Positions 22,501 to 33,062 of a stretch of DNA of 64,000 nucleotides are shown here, piece by piece; position 1 is the first letter of the stretch; the number at the start of each line of letters is the position of its first letter. The translations under genes and the position numbers were made by a program. The notes under the pieces are model-generated. The model did not search any database. It was not told the origin of the DNA and was given only the letters and a program-made list of their open reading frames with translations. This stretch comes from Diadophis punctatus similis (lineage: Eukaryota; Chordata; Lepidosauria; Squamata; Dipsadidae), in the NCBI GenBank assembly GCA_023053685.1, contig JALIGW010000062.1, positions 558,001-622,000 on the forward strand, written 5' to 3'.

Positions 22501-25500
22501 AATAGAGGCCCACAAAGAGCGGCTGGCTCTTGTATCCTATTAATTCTGGTAGGGGGATGAGAGAAGCACCCAGGCCCCTCAGAGCCCCAGAACGAGACAG
22601 GCTCAGCAACCACCTTACCCCGATACAGAGCCATTACCTTCGGGACCGCATCCTGCCGCATACCTCCCTACGACCGGTCAAGGCCCACAGAGTCGGCCTC
22701 CTCCAGGTCCCGTCGACCAAACAATGTCGGTTGGCGGGGCCGAGGGGGAGGGCCTTCTCTGTGGGAGCTCCCTCCCTGTGGAACCAGCTTCCCCCGGAGA
22801 TCAGGACCATCCCCACCCTACTGGCCTTCCGGAAAGCAATAAAAACTTGGCTCTTCCGGCAGGCGGGGTGAAAGTGAGACCAACTAGATTAAATATGGGT
22901 CTCCCCCCAGGATGGTAATGAGATACTCTTTTAACTTTTGTATTTTTTGTATTTTTAATTATTGTATTTGATATTTGTTATATATTTTAATTATTGTATT
23001 TTATATTGTAATGGAATCTAACATGTTGTGAGCCGCCCAGAGTCCCCAGGGAGTTGGGCGGCATAGAAATCCATTAAATTAAATTAAATTAAATTAAATT
23101 CACGGGAGAGGGCTGGCTCCCACAGCGCCCCAGACCCACCGTCATTAACTGAAGATTCTCTTCCACCTGCTGCACCATGGCCTCCAGCTCGCGAGCCTCC
23201 TTCTCCTCCTTCCGTTTGCTCTTCTCTAAAGTCCTTTCCAGATGCCTTATTCTGGTTGAGAGAAGGAATGAGTTCACACCTTGAGCTCCAGCCCCCAGCA
23301 GAGTCTTGTGAGTCCTGTCCTCGCAGTCTCCCGGGAGCATGAGATAAGCCAGGATGCCTTTTAAAGCAGGCTTGGTGTTTAACACCAGATAAGCTTTCTA
23401 AGGTGTATAAAGGCGTGTCAAATGAATGTTGGAAGTGTAAAAATAAAGGAGGGACTTTTTATCATCTATGGTGGACATGTGATAAAGCAAAAAATAAAAT
23501 AAAATTGGAGTACGATTCACTCTCTTAATACAGAAAATCCTGAAAATGGTGATAGAAATGAAACCAGAATTTTTCCTTTTGGGACTAATGGAAAAAGAAC
23601 TGGAGAAAAAATCTGGAACTTTGTTACTACATATGTTGACAGCAGCAAGTTTGCGCAAAAATGGGAAGACACTTTGCTACTTATCATGGAAAAACCTTTG
23701 CAGAAGTTGATGGGAGTTGGCTGAAATGGCAAAACTAGTTACTCTGATTAAAGAAAAGAACATAAGTTTCCACATGGAAACCGCTTCTGAATTTCTTGCT
23801 TGATGTGGAAAAGAATGTAACTTTGATTTTGGGTTTTACAGATTAGATTGATAGATCTTTATAGAAATGACTTGTGGAAAAACAAAATGCTGTGATTTGA
23901 TGCTAATGCCTTATTTACTGCAACAGAGAGTAGGACGTCAATGCTTTTTTCTTTTCTTTTCCCTACCTTTCCTCACTTCTCTTTCCCCTTTCCCTTCCCT
24001 CCTCACTGCTCTTTTATTTACTTTTGTACTTTGTATTTTATAAAACTTTATAACTTAATAAAAGATGTTTGGATAAAAAAAATTAAAGCAAGCTTGCTAA
24101 CCACACAAGCCCTTGGCTACCTTGGTGGAACTTGGAAGTTTATGTCCCCCAACCAGATGAGGATAACTTATATAAATAAGTATTTTAGCACTACAGAACT
24201 GGAAGGGTCCATTCAGTCCTACCCCGTGTTCAGCAAGGAATCCAAAAGAAGGCATCCACAATCACTGAGCTTGACCGCTAGTCTTATAAAGATGATTTGA
24301 CTTGATTTGACATTATGGCCGATCTCTGCAGCAGGCATCCAATGAGAGCCCAACACCTCCCTGCTTGCACTGGAGAAATGGTTCGGCCGCAAAGAATTAT
24401 TTTTCTAACGTTCACCAAATCTGCCTTCATGTAACTTCACAGCATTATTTTGTAACCTACACTCTGGAATGACCAGGTCACCTTCAGTTTGACAAGCCTC
24501 CATATTTTTGGAGTGCTATCAATCCCCATGCTTTATTTCTCAGGATTAAATGTACTTTCTCTCTTGATTCAGGATGCTCAAATCAGAGAACTAATCAATT
24601 AAAGGTTTATTTTTCTACTGTTCTTAATTTTACACGCACCTTTCCGCCTGAGATTCAGAAACAGCTTCAAATTGGCTTAGTGTACTTCTTAACTGGGAAT
24701 TTTCTTCTTTCAGCTACGTAAAAGAGAAAAGATTCAGACGTTGAAGGATTTGGGAATTCTGGGAAGGAACTGTTCAAAAAGTGGATAGGCAGCAAGATAG
24801 AAAATCAGTCCAAGGTCACAACCAGGAAATGACAAGCAGCCAAAAAGGCGAAAATATCTTGACCACAGAACTCTTGTCTTTGGCTGGGATCCACAAGATT
24901 TCTGTCCTTGGTCAACTTTGTTTCTCACAAAGCCCCTAGCAAATCTGTGTGATGCGGCATTCCTATATTCCACATCACAACCAGAAGGTAAAAAAAAACC
25001 AACTCAAAATTTCCGAGACCATGAAGAGCACACCAAGTACCACCCGCCTGCCCATTCAGCCCCATAAAAGAAATAGCAAAGGAACTTTGCAAAGATTTCT
25101 GATAGGAAGGGGAGATTTATGGCCACATCCATAATTCAATGCCCCCCAACATCCTGCCCCCCTGCGCACAACCCCCCCCCCCCGCGCCCCATTTTCGGCC
25201 TAGCAGGCCTCTTTGAAGCAGGCTGGAAACGGCCCGTTTCCCAACTTCCGGTGGTCACGGTAGGCCCTTTTTTGCCCTCCTCAGGCTCCAGAGCTTTCTT
25301 GGAGTCTGGGGAGGGCTGGAGCCGGAGGCCCTCGGGAGGCTGAAAACGGCCTCCCAGAGCCTCCATGCGATTCTTGTACTTACCTGGCATCCAAAACAGG
25401 TCACGTGGAGACTCCTGGCAGGGGATGGGTGGCGTGGGCGGAGCCAGTCAAAAATCAGCTGGCCGGCACTCGCATGCGCGCTGGAGCTGAGCTAGGGCAA

Positions 25501-27720
25501 CGGCTCTGCGTGCCACCTGTGGCACGCGTGCCATAGGTTTGCCATCATGGTTCTATTATTTCTATTGCTTTGTTTACACTCTTTTCACTTCTTCATTTTT
25601 GTTATAAGTTGCCTAGAGTAGCCCCATGGTGCAAATAAAAATAAATAAAATTAGTTCTGTTATGGTTAAAGTGCTGGACTGGGAAGACCCAGGTTCAAGT
25701 TCAGATTTAACTCACTGGGTATCTCAGAGGGAATAAAGAACGGCCTTGAAGGACAGGGGGAAGAGCTGCTATCAGTGATCAGATAAAAGAAAACCAAGTT
25801 CGGGGCAGAATAGCAACTTGAGAAAACGCCTCAGACAAGCCTCTCCTTAATACATAGCAAGCTGAAGTGAGGAGGGGAAGCGCATTCAGGCCAGCAAAAT
25901 TCTGTTATTACAGCCATTCTAACAAAAGTAATTTTTAGGCCTGCATGGCATTGACTTCTTAGTCTGGCCTACCCTATAGGGCTGATGGTATCCTTATATT
26001 AATTGCACCGTTAGCTCAACCTACTTTGTAAAATTCTTGCTCTGGAGATAATGTTGAAAGGGATAATACTATACATGTTGTTAATACTATACTATACACG
26101 TTGTTGATAATACTATATATGTTACCTCAGAAGAAGAAAGGTGGGATATATATTTGCTTTGAATTTAGCCTTGTTGTCCTGGGGAAGCCAGGAGGGAGAA
26201 CAGCTTCCCAAGAGAGACATCAACACTCACTTCTTGGTAACGCAGCTCCAGCAGTCGGCAGAAGCCATTTTCTGGAGACACCTGATCACTTGGAGAGCTT
26301 TGGTCCCCTTTCCCAAGACAGCCACAGGAGACGTGGGCATTTCTTCCCGGCTGCTCTGGGGAGGAGGTCTGGAGGTCCCAGACGTTGCAGTAGAAAGAGT
26401 CTATTGGGCTGCAGCCGAGCGAGGCGCTGGGGGCTCTGACCAAATGGGCTTCTTCGACGGCCGAGGGCTGATATGAGCCGCTCCAGTCATCCTCCTCATC
26501 TTGCAGCAAGGAGTCCGAGGCAGTTGGGTCTGCCAAAAACGGCTCTGGCAAGTCCTTGTTCAACCCCAGCGACTCGGCCAAGAAGGAGCTTTCATCCAGC
26601 AGGAGGCAGGACCTCAATGGCCCCTGCAAGGGAAGCAAAACGTTTGGGATTCTGACCATCTCACAAGGCCTTTCCTACGCTGAGGCCAAAGGGCCTTTCT
26701 GCACCAAACTGCCTAGCAGAAGTTGTAGCTTTCCCAAAATCCCCTCAAGGGCCACTAAGAGCTCATTTACTGACAATAAGGAACTGCGTCAGAGGGCTTC
26801 AAAGAATGTGAGGGAAGCCAAGAGGCTGAAGATCTTCTCCATTCATGGCCACTTGTGTCGCCCGAGCCGCTACATGTAGTCCTCGACTTATGACCACAAT
26901 TGAGCCCAGAATGTATTCTTCCTGCTCCTTTTGCCCAGCCAAATCGCTTTAAGGCAGGCAGTGTCAGAATGGGGGGGGGGGGGTTCCTGCAGAGGACAAA
27001 GCCCAGTCCCCACCTCTTTTCCTGCCCCCCCAAAAACCCCAACCTCCCCCCTGCCCCCTCACCTCAGGGCTGCCGTTCTTGGTGCCCACAGAGGAGGCTG
27101 TGGCTGCCTTTTGCTTCTGACTCCTCACGAAGGCCTTGAAGGAAAAGGGGTTGGCTCCTTCCCCGAGGTTGCCAGGCGGCCCACCTGCGACAGGTAAGAA
27201 AACAAGTGAAAAGGACAGGAAGACCCTCTCAATTTCTCCCCCCTCCAGGCAATTCGGCTCCCCATCAACTGGGCTTCCCACTGTCAGTCCGTAGAAGTCC
27301 AGGCAGGGAACTAAATACAAGTAAAAATACTTTGCACATGCTCAGAAGTACTTTCTTCCTCGGCTCTGTTGCAGAAAATGGGAATTGCAGCCCCCCCCCC
27401 CCGTTGAACGCCACCACCAATCCCAGCCACACCCCATCCTACGACCTCTGGGTGGGAACCATGGGACCTGGAGTCCTCTCTGAGAGGCGGTTCTCCTCCA
27501 GGCCTGCTTCCCCAGGAACCATCATCCCCAGCCTGGCCAGGAAAGAGGCACAGCATCCCGAAGGAACTTCACACACACCCCCACTCGTCCTGCACAAGAC
27601 ACTCTGCACGTGCTCAGAGGCAAGGGCCAGTAGGCCGTCCTTACCGGCAAGGCCTGCCCAGGGAGGCTCCACGGTTTCCCCGAGGACGGCGCCGGGCGGG
27701 AGGGCGCTGTGCCCGGCCAT
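19356..27720 (-). CDS. ENTR1: ENTR1, endosome-associated trafficking regulator 1 (8 coding exons)
   Basis: Coding exons on the minus strand: 27645-27720, 27063-27184, 26231-26623, 24640-24713, 23140-23251, 22342-22404, 20807-20946 and 19356-19452. All have AG/GT borders and matching phases, totalling 1077 bases (358 residues). ENTR1 (SDCCAG3) binds endosomes and retromer and works in receptor recycling, cytokinesis and cilium formation. Recognisable parts are EGANPFSFKAFVRS (exon 2); EPFLADPTASDSLLQDEEDD and WSGSYQPSAVEE (exon 3); and a long coiled coil over exons 4-7, including HLERTLEKSKRKEEKEARE, AMVQQVEENLQLMT and TLVKQNADVALQNLLAV. The C-terminus is QLLSGAEELQLVADLLRSLD. The start ATG lies in a CpG-rich region. 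The human protein is longer at its N-terminus, so an upstream or alternative exon could exist. The introns are full of repeats: L2, an L1 tail, a solo copia LTR and MITEs. Copies of the last exon (615) and of exons 1-2 (54723-55391) lie elsewhere in the window. Confidence 0.92.
19807..19930. mobile_element. Short hAT-like MITE in the ENTR1 3-prime intron
   Basis: It begins AGGGGTGTCAAACTGG and ends with the reverse complement-like AGTTTGACACCCCTG around a GC-rich core. This inverted-repeat MITE family also gave the start of the element at 10085. The flanks show no clear 8-base duplication. Confidence 0.65.
20140..20215 (-). mobile_element. L2 LINE 3-prime tail
   Basis: On the minus strand it reads GGGGAGTAGGGCGGCCTATAAGAA followed by AAATAAATAAATAA repeats, the tail of L2-type LINEs. 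Compare 23025-23100, where the same tail is in plus orientation. Confidence 0.6.
20470..20650. mobile_element. MIR/L2-like old repeat
   Basis: It contains CCTGTGAGGTGAGTTAGG and GACTGGCCCAAGCTCACCCA, the pattern of an old interspersed repeat that resembles CORE-SINE/MIR or L2 sequence in amniotes. The exact class is not certain. Confidence 0.4.
21656..21981 (+). mobile_element. Solo LTR of the copia-type element, diverged
   Basis: It begins TGTCACGATG and ends TTCCCTTAACA. Its second half follows the LTRs of the copia element at 39150-45142: CATGTCTACATTC, TAGCAAAGATGTAGTTTATT, TACTGAAATAAATATTTTCT, then a TTCCAAGTAAAAGATC block. The flanks GACTG (21651-21655) and GACTA (21982-21986) fit an aged 5-base target duplication. 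It lies in an ENTR1 intron. Confidence 0.65.
21990..22285. mobile_element. Tc1/mariner-type MITE, worn
   Basis: It ends with GTTGCAAGTCAAGGACCATCTGTA, and inside has TCGCTTAACAAGC and a TGACTTATGACC motif. These are features of a roughly 400-base squamate MITE of the kind present more fully at 29545-29945. Confidence 0.45.
22450..23100 (+). mobile_element. L2 LINE 3-prime end
   Basis: The plus-strand frame at 22530-22871 ends in a typical L2 ORF2 C-terminus: LRDRILPHTSLRPVKAHRVG, RAFSVGAPSLWNQLPPEIR, then FRKAIKTWLFRQ. It is followed by the 3-prime UTR with GTGAGCCGCCCAGAGTCCCC and AGTTGGGCGGCATAGAAAT, and an AAATTAAATT tail. It is 5-prime truncated and runs antisense to ENTR1 in the intron between its exons 5 and 6. 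Confidence 0.8.
23400..24090 (+). mobile_element. L1 LINE 3-prime end, truncated
   Basis: The sequence corresponds to the end of L1 ORF2: a TGTWKCK-type cysteine segment with a HLWWTC-like motif at about 23415-23480. The frame is broken by several stops. A 3-prime UTR follows, with a TTTTCTTTTC tract and an end in TTAATAAAAGATGTTTGG plus A-rich tail. It matches the better-preserved copy at 53500-54475. It sits antisense in an ENTR1 intron. Confidence 0.7.
25440..25555. mobile_element. hAT-like MITE end
   Basis: GTGCCACCTGTGGCACGCG and CCATAGGTTTGCCATCATGG form the right end of a common squamate hAT-type repeat. The left end was not found; it may reach to about 25130. Confidence 0.4.
25918..26030. 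repeat. Repeat copy shared with 60525-60640
   Basis: CTAACAAAAGTAATTTTTAGG through TTAGCTCAACCTAC recurs at 60525-60640 with few changes. Here it is inside an ENTR1 intron. I cannot tell whether it is an interspersed repeat or a fragment of the ENTR1 duplication. Confidence 0.6.
26876..26930 (+). mobile_element. Fragment of a Tc1/mariner-type MITE
   Basis: TACATGTAGTCCTCGACTTA followed by TGACCACAATTGAGCCCAG is the left end of the MITE family seen at 29545-29945. It is flanked by TA, and truncated after about 50 bases. Confidence 0.55.
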
Positions 27721-27870
27721 GGCGGCGGGAGACGGCCGAACCTCTCCCCCCCCTCCTCCTCTTCTGCAGGCAGAGGGGCGGACTTCCGGGGGAGGGCGTG
27801 GGCGGGGCCTCGGCGCTACGTCCTCAGCACCAGAGAGCTACTAAAGAGGAAGAGTCGCCCGCGGAGAACC
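27721..27870 (-). promoter_or_regulatory. ENTR1: ENTR1 promoter region
   Basis: CpG-rich, with a GGGCGTGGGCGGGGCC GC-box cluster and an ACTTCCGGGGG ETS-type motif within 150 bases upstream of the start codon. In human the PMPCA gene starts head to head here. I found no PMPCA exon in the plus direction. Confidence 0.55.
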
Positions 27871-28079
27871 TGGCCTTTCTCGGCACTGAATTGTCTTTGT
27901 GGCCCAGGCTTTCAATCTGTCCACATCCTGAAATTTCAGCCCATTTTTTAAACCCCTAGAAGTTTCTCGCAGCACGGTGTCACCCGCCAATTAGATGAGT
28001 TCCCCTTCTAACCCCTCCTCTAAATTGTTTATGAAGGTAATGGAAGAGGACTGGTCTGAGCCCCCAGGCAGAACCTTGG

Positions 28080-28295
28080 GGCAGGTGTCTGCAACCATGG
28101 CAACTTTAAGCCTGCAGGACTTCAACTCCCAGAATTCAAAGCTGCCTGCCTTAATGGAACTACTTCCATATGGAGGAAAGTAGGCAGTCGGGTACCCAAA
28201 GGCAGGGGGTCTACAACCTTGGCAACTTTAAGCCTGGAGGACTTCAACTCCCAGAATTCCCCAGCCAGCTTTGAATTCTGGGAGTTGAAGTCCTC
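28080..28295. repeat. Inverted copies of a squamate MITE
   Basis: CTTCAACTCCCAGAATTC appears twice in plus direction (about 28119 and 28239) and once inverted (about 28272), so the segment can fold back. The same family occurs at 6360, 55780-55860, 55940 and 59228-59345. Confidence 0.65.
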
Positions 28296-28497
28296 CCATG
28301 CGTCGCAGCCTTCCCAGCAGGCTGCCAGACAAGCCCGAAGAGACCGAGATGCAGGGCGGCATTGACGCTCCAGGGCTCCTTCGGCTGCTTGGCCGGAGAA
28401 CAGCAGGGATGCCGCCGCGGTCAGGGATTCAGTCGGGTGGCTGCAGCCCCGCGGGAGACGGCAACAGAGGTTCCTTCTTCCTCCTGCAGGGAGAAAG

Positions 28498-28568
28498 ACA
28501 GAAGGAAGGAAGGAAGGAAGGAAGGAAGGAAGGAAGGAAGGAAGGGAGGGAGGGAGGAAAGAAGAACA

Positions 28569-28624
<56 letters not shown>

Positions 28625-28658
28625 AGTTAGGAAGGAAGGAAGACAGAAAGAAAGAAAG

Positions 28659-28713
<55 letters not shown>

Positions 28714-28790
28714 AGTTAGGAAGGAAGGAAGACAGAAAGAAAGAAAAAGAAAGATGTTAGGAAGGAAGACAGAAAAAAAAAAAGAAAGAT
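28498..28790. repeat. Purine microsatellite (GGAA)n/(GAAA)n
   Basis: About 290 bases of pure A/G: GGAA repeats, then GAAA repeats, interrupted twice by GTTAGGAAGGAAGGAAGACA. Open frames across it are lysine- and glutamate-rich artefacts. Confidence 0.9.
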
Positions 28791-28799
28791 GGTAGGAGG

Positions 28800-29420
28800 G
28801 GTAGTCTTATAAGGTGAGTATATCCCAAACTCTATATTTTAATTGGAAAAGTTGGGGGTCGTCTTATACGCCCAGTCTCTTATACGCCGGCACATACGGG
28901 TATTCCTTCCTTTGAACTTTTTTTTTCTCCCTTCTTCACCTTCTTTTTGAAATTAGCTTTCTTCTTCCTTTCTTTTTCTTATATTTTTCTTATTATACTT
29001 TTATATTTAGACATAGTGAATTTATTGTATAAAAATAACCATTATAATTATTATATATATAAAAAAACTTATTAACATTAACTAGAAATCTTTATATTTA
29101 TAATTAAACTTTATAGTGATAATAATAGACTTAACATATAGAAAATAGATTGTATAGATTGTATTAATTGTTATTGAATAGAAATTCACTCAAATGAGAA
29201 ATATGCCAAAGAATAAAATAATACTATACATATTTTTAATGTATTATATTTGTAAATTGTACTTATGTTGAAATTAATATATATATATATATTACAATAC
29301 TATTTTTGCGTTCTGTGAAAATTTTTGTTGCTCCATATAGACCAAATTTTTAATCAGGAACACCCCCCACCCCCGGTCAATGGTGTCCCTCTTTATTAAT
29401 GTTAAAATCTGGTCACCTTA
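28800..29420. other. AT-rich sequence, no gene
   Basis: It starts with a piece with CGTCTTATACGCC, similar to the end of the mariner-type element at 52478, then pyrimidine-rich and AT-rich DNA with an (AT)n run at about 29276-29292. Possibly an old L1 3-prime region. Confidence 0.4.
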
Positions 29421-29544
29421 TCCTTGGCTTACGTACAAACCTCTGCCTATATGGATTATCTTCCATGGTTATATCTTCCTTACTCTCTCTACCATGTTTC
29501 AGAATTCAATCGTGCATACTCTACATACCCTAGTATAGAATTAG

Positions 29545-29945
29545 AGATCTCATCCTGGACTTACAACTACAATTGGGTCCAGAATTTCCATTGCTAAGGA
29601 AGGATGTTAAGTGAGTTGCGCCAAATGTAAGACTATTTTTGCTAAGGTTTGTTTATTTATATAGCTGCCTATTCGCTCACAGTGACTCTAGGCAGCTTAC
29701 GCAGCTTAGGCAGGTTGTAAAGCAAATGACTGCAGTCATTAAGTGAATCCTGTTATTAAGCAAATCCAGCTGTTGTTAAACGAATCCAGCTTCCCCCATT
29801 GACTTTCCTGTCAGAAGCCAACTGGTTGATCCAATGACCCTGGGTCACTGCAACCATCGTAAATACATGGGCCGGAATTTTGATCATGTGATTGTTGGGA
29901 AAGGTGCGTAGTCATAAGTGCGAGGACCAGCTGTAACTCACTTTC
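29545..29945. mobile_element. Tc1/mariner-type MITE (about 400 bp)
   Basis: It has the order CTGGACTTACAACTACAATTG, GTTAAGTGAGTTG, CATTAAGTGAATCCTG, CCCCCATTGACTTTCCTG, TTTTGATCATGTGA and CATAAGTGCGAGGACCAGCTGTA of a common squamate MITE. The terminal inverted repeats are worn. An internal stretch with TATATAGCTGCC is foreign to the family. The paralogue is at 56245-56640. Confidence 0.6.
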
Positions 29946-30095
29946 AGTGTAGTTATAACTTTGAATGTGCAAATGCAGGAATGCAAGCAGTGCCTAGAAT
30001 ATTCACTCTCCAACTAGGTGCAGAGACTAGGTGTTTCCCAGCTGTCAGGATCCTTAAAAGTCCCCCATTACTATGCTTCCTGTTAATCAGCTAAA

Positions 30096-30300
30096 TCAGC
30101 GGTTCTCAACCTGGGGGTCGCTACCCCTTTGGGGGTTGAACGACTTTCACAGGGGTCGCCTAAGACCATCGGAAAAGACAAATTTCCCATGGTGTTAGGA
30201 ACCGAACCGAGACACCGTCTCCAGGTGACCTCCACATACAAATTAGAGTCTAATTTGGAGCACTGGGGTGGGGGGGTGTAGGGGGAGAAGGACTACAATT
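30096..30300 (+). mobile_element. hAT element end (SPIN-like)
   Basis: It starts CAGCGGTTCTCAACC, then GGGTCGCTACCCCTTTGGGG, then GGGGTCGCCTAAGACCATCG, the known 5-prime end of SPIN-type hAT elements as I remember it. It is inserted in repeat R1. The right end is not seen; the CpG-rich sequence up to 30727 may be its interior or host DNA. The duplicate is at 59732. Confidence 0.65.
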
Positions 30301-30726
30301 CCCAGTATGCCTCTCAAAAGTTGTACGAACACAAAAGGAGGAGGGAGCTGAGAACGATGAAGCGTTCTGGAGAGGATGTGCACATGCGACAAGAACCGTC
30401 GGAGAGAACTGTCCACGCAGGAACCCCTATTCTCAAAGAAGATTACGCCGGTCTTTGGCCCATTTCCTCCCCATGAGGAGCAAGCGGTATTTGCTCACCG
30501 TTGTTGTGAATGGGGGAGAAGGCGGAGTGCGCCTACTCTGCGTATGTGTGTTTGTGCGCATGCGCATGTGGCGGTAGTGGTGGCGGCAGCAGCGGGAGGA
30601 TGATGATGTCAGCCTGCGAATGTCAACAATGTAGCGATTGAGGCGAGTAGGCGGCGTTCCTTTGGGAAGAGCATGAGCCACGGGGAGAGTCCGCGCAGCC
30701 AACAGATCGGGGGCTGCAGGAGCAGC

Positions 30727-31490
30727 GACGAGCCACCGCCTTGTGCAGAGACAGTCCCCGAAGCGCTCCCGCAAGAAATTTCTGCCTGGCTCCCCTTCCC
30801 ACCCCCACTCTCTCTCCCCTCACCCTTCTTGCTGCAGCCTCCTCCTCCTCCTCCTTTCTCCTCTAGTTTCCCTCTTCCACCTCCCCGCCACCTCCCTTTT
30901 ATATGCATATGTGTTACTTTCCCCTCTCCCTTTCCCACCCTTTTTCTCTGCAAGACTTTGCCTCTGGAAGCAGCAGCTGGGTGTTTTTGGTCTCTGCTGC
31001 TGCACCTGCTGGTTTGTTGCAAAGCAATCGGCCTGTGACACTTTCAATGCACATTTTCGCCAGAACCACCTCAGCAAAGCAGAGGCCTCAAAAAAGAAGA
31101 TTGGGGTCGCGCTTTCGCTACCCTGGCTCTCTTCGCCCCTTTCGAAAACACTGGCGGGAAATTTACGAGCCAGCGAAAGTTATGGTGCTAGAGATGAGCC
31201 CACCTTCCCCCACCCCTCTCATCCCGTTTCCTGGTTTCCTTCCCCCCCCTCCCCACGAAGGCTGGAGGTGAAGTTTGGTGTGTCCTGGGTTGCTGATTTT
31301 GCTTTTTTTGTGATGGGAACACAAACACACACACATGGTTTTGGCTTGTCAGGAGATGTGCCTGGGTCAGTGAGAGGAGCACGCTTGCATTGCTGGATGT
31401 GGCTTGGAAAATGCTGCCACGCTTTGGCCGGTGCGGCTCAGTCGCCAGCCCCGCTGCGGATGGCTCGACCTGCACTGATTTAGTTTTTAC
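30727..31490. other. GC- and pyrimidine-rich, no gene recognised
   Basis: It contains a CCTCCTCCTCC run and C/T-rich stretches on the plus strand, and several open frames in different directions without family signature. It begins where the block B homology ends. Confidence 0.4.
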
Positions 31491-31545
31491 TAGTGAACCT
31501 ATGGAAGAGTAGCTTTTATAGGGGATTGGGCCTATACATACAGGT

Positions 31546-31566
31546 GTGTATGTGTGTGTGTGTGTG

Positions 31567-31623
<57 letters not shown>
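31546..31623. repeat. (GT)n microsatellite
   Basis: Nearly pure GT dinucleotides over about 75 bases, broken once by GGG. Confidence 0.95.
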
Positions 31624-31624
<1 letters not shown>

Positions 31625-31656
31625 TGGGAGAGCGGATTACGGTGGGTCAGTTTTAA

Positions 31657-32777
31657 TTGTTTGAGTTTCCCAGGCTTATGGTTCTGGGGGACTTCAACCT
31701 GCCATCGCCTGGTGAAACCTCGGATGCAGTCCAGGACTTCATGGCTTCCATGACAACCATGGACCTGACTCAAGTAGTTCAGGATCCGACTCATGAGGGA
31801 GGTCACACGCTTGACCTTGTGTTTCTCTCGGGGCAGTGGAGAGATGATCTGAGGCTCATGGGTTTAGTCATATCACCCTTGTCATGGTCAAATCATTTCC
31901 TTCTGAGGTTGGATTTCACAGCACCACTCCTCCACCGCAAGGATGCGGGACCGATTAAGTAGTTCCGCCCCAGGCGTCTAATGGAACTCGAAGGACTCTA
32001 GAGGGAACTTGGGGATATACCTGAATCCTTGATACACAATTCATCTGAATCTCTGGTGGCTGCCTGGAATCAGGCGGCATCAGGGGCGTTAGATTGAATT
32101 GCGCCTTTGCGGCCTCTCCATGGCAGCGCATCCAGGAGGACTCCTTAGTTTACTGAGGAGCTCCGGGAGATGAAACACCACAAGAGATGCCTAGAGCGAC
32201 GCTAGAGATGCAGTAAAGCTGAATCTGACTGAACATATTAAGAACTTTTATTAAATCTTATTTAGTGGCGATATGGGCAGCAAAATGTTCACATTTTTCC
32301 GCTCTTATTGCATCCGCCGATTCTCGCCCAGCCGCCCTGTTTAGGGTGACTCGCTCCCTTCTTGTTAAGAGGGAAGTTGAAGAACCCTTACAGGGCAGAG
32401 CTGAGGAATTAGCTCAGTTTCTGCGGATAAAGTCACTCAGATTCGGACAGACCTGGACTTCGTTTGGACAAGGCTAGCTGAGATGACAGGGGCGAGTCTT
32501 AGTCCTATTGTATGGGATGAATTTGAGCCTATTACACCTGATGATGTTGACAAGGCCATAAGGAGCGATGAGTGCCTCCACTTGTTTACTGGACCCGTGC
32601 CCCTCCTGGCTGGTTTCTGCCAGCAGGGAGGTGTCACGCGGCTGGCTCCAGGCTGTTGTGATCACATTTTTGAGAGAGGGATTCATCCCACAGCCCTTAA
32701 AATCTGCAGTGGTGAGGCCCCTCCTCAAGAAGCCTTCCCTGGACCCAGCGGATTTAAAGAACTTCCGTCCTGTCTTG
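31657..32777 (+). mobile_element. L2 LINE internal fragment (endonuclease end to start of RT)
   Basis: A plus-strand frame at 31657-31962 gives the end of an L2 endonuclease: LGDFNLPSPGETSDAVQDF, then GHTLDLVF and SWSNHFLLRLDF. After stops and shifts, a second part has EPITPDDVDKAIR and then AVVRPLLKKPSLDPADLKNFRPV, which leads into the reverse transcriptase. The element is cut at 32777 by repeat X. Several stops show it is dead. Confidence 0.8.
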
Positions 32778-32966
32778 CACCCCCTCGCAAGATTTTGCTT
32801 TTGCACATGCGCAGGAAGCAAAATCACCCCAAAAATTCCAAAAAAAGAGATGGCACCGCACGACAGCCCGGGGAAGATGGCACTCGAGCTGTCGCGCACT
32901 TACAGCTCCAACTGGTGGCCGCTACCGGTACGGTAGAGTCAACCGCACCTGCAGGAACCCACCACT
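32778..32966. repeat. Repeat X, copy 1 (hAT-like end)
   Basis: CACCCCCTCGCAAGATTTTGC through GGTGGCCGCTACCGGTACGG is shared with 62307-62459. In this copy it ends AACCCACCACTG, a hAT-type terminus like that of the MITE at 9961, directly against L1 sequence. The other end is unclear. Confidence 0.55.
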
Positions 32967-33057
32967 GAATGTGAGCTTCCTCCCAGGATGCTGGATATTT
33001 TGCTTTTTGTAGTGTTTCATTACAAACTTCTAACAATAAATCTCCTATTATTTCAAA
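32967..33057 (-). mobile_element. L1 LINE ORF2 fragment, left part of a split L1
   Basis: The minus strand reads TFEIIGDLLLEVCNETLQ then KAKYPASWEEAHI, the L1 ORF2 segment that follows PGPDGFPGDYYKA at 45143. The two halves are separated by the gypsy and copia insertions and by a target duplication. This half ends at repeat X. Confidence 0.8.
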
Positions 33058-33062
33058 GGTTG

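Larger units (their letters stand above)
26990..30727. repeat. Duplicated block B (left copy), matching 54650-60362
   Basis: It covers exons 1-2 of ENTR1, its promoter and about 3 kb upstream. 27000-28200 matches 54660-55860, and 29420-30727 matches 56119-56690 plus 59628-60362. Between 28200 and 29420 the left copy carries sequence (a purine microsatellite and AT-rich DNA) that the right copy lacks. The right copy carries a hAT-type insertion missing here. Confidence 0.85.

Noticed and set aside
28298..28760. Lysine/glutamate-rich frames over the purine microsatellite
   Set aside because: Microsatellite translation only; no conserved sequence outside the tract.
27840..31500. Search for PMPCA, which lies head to head with ENTR1 in human
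   Set aside because: No mitochondrial-processing-peptidase exon could be recognised in the plus direction; the region is repeats and GC-rich sequence.
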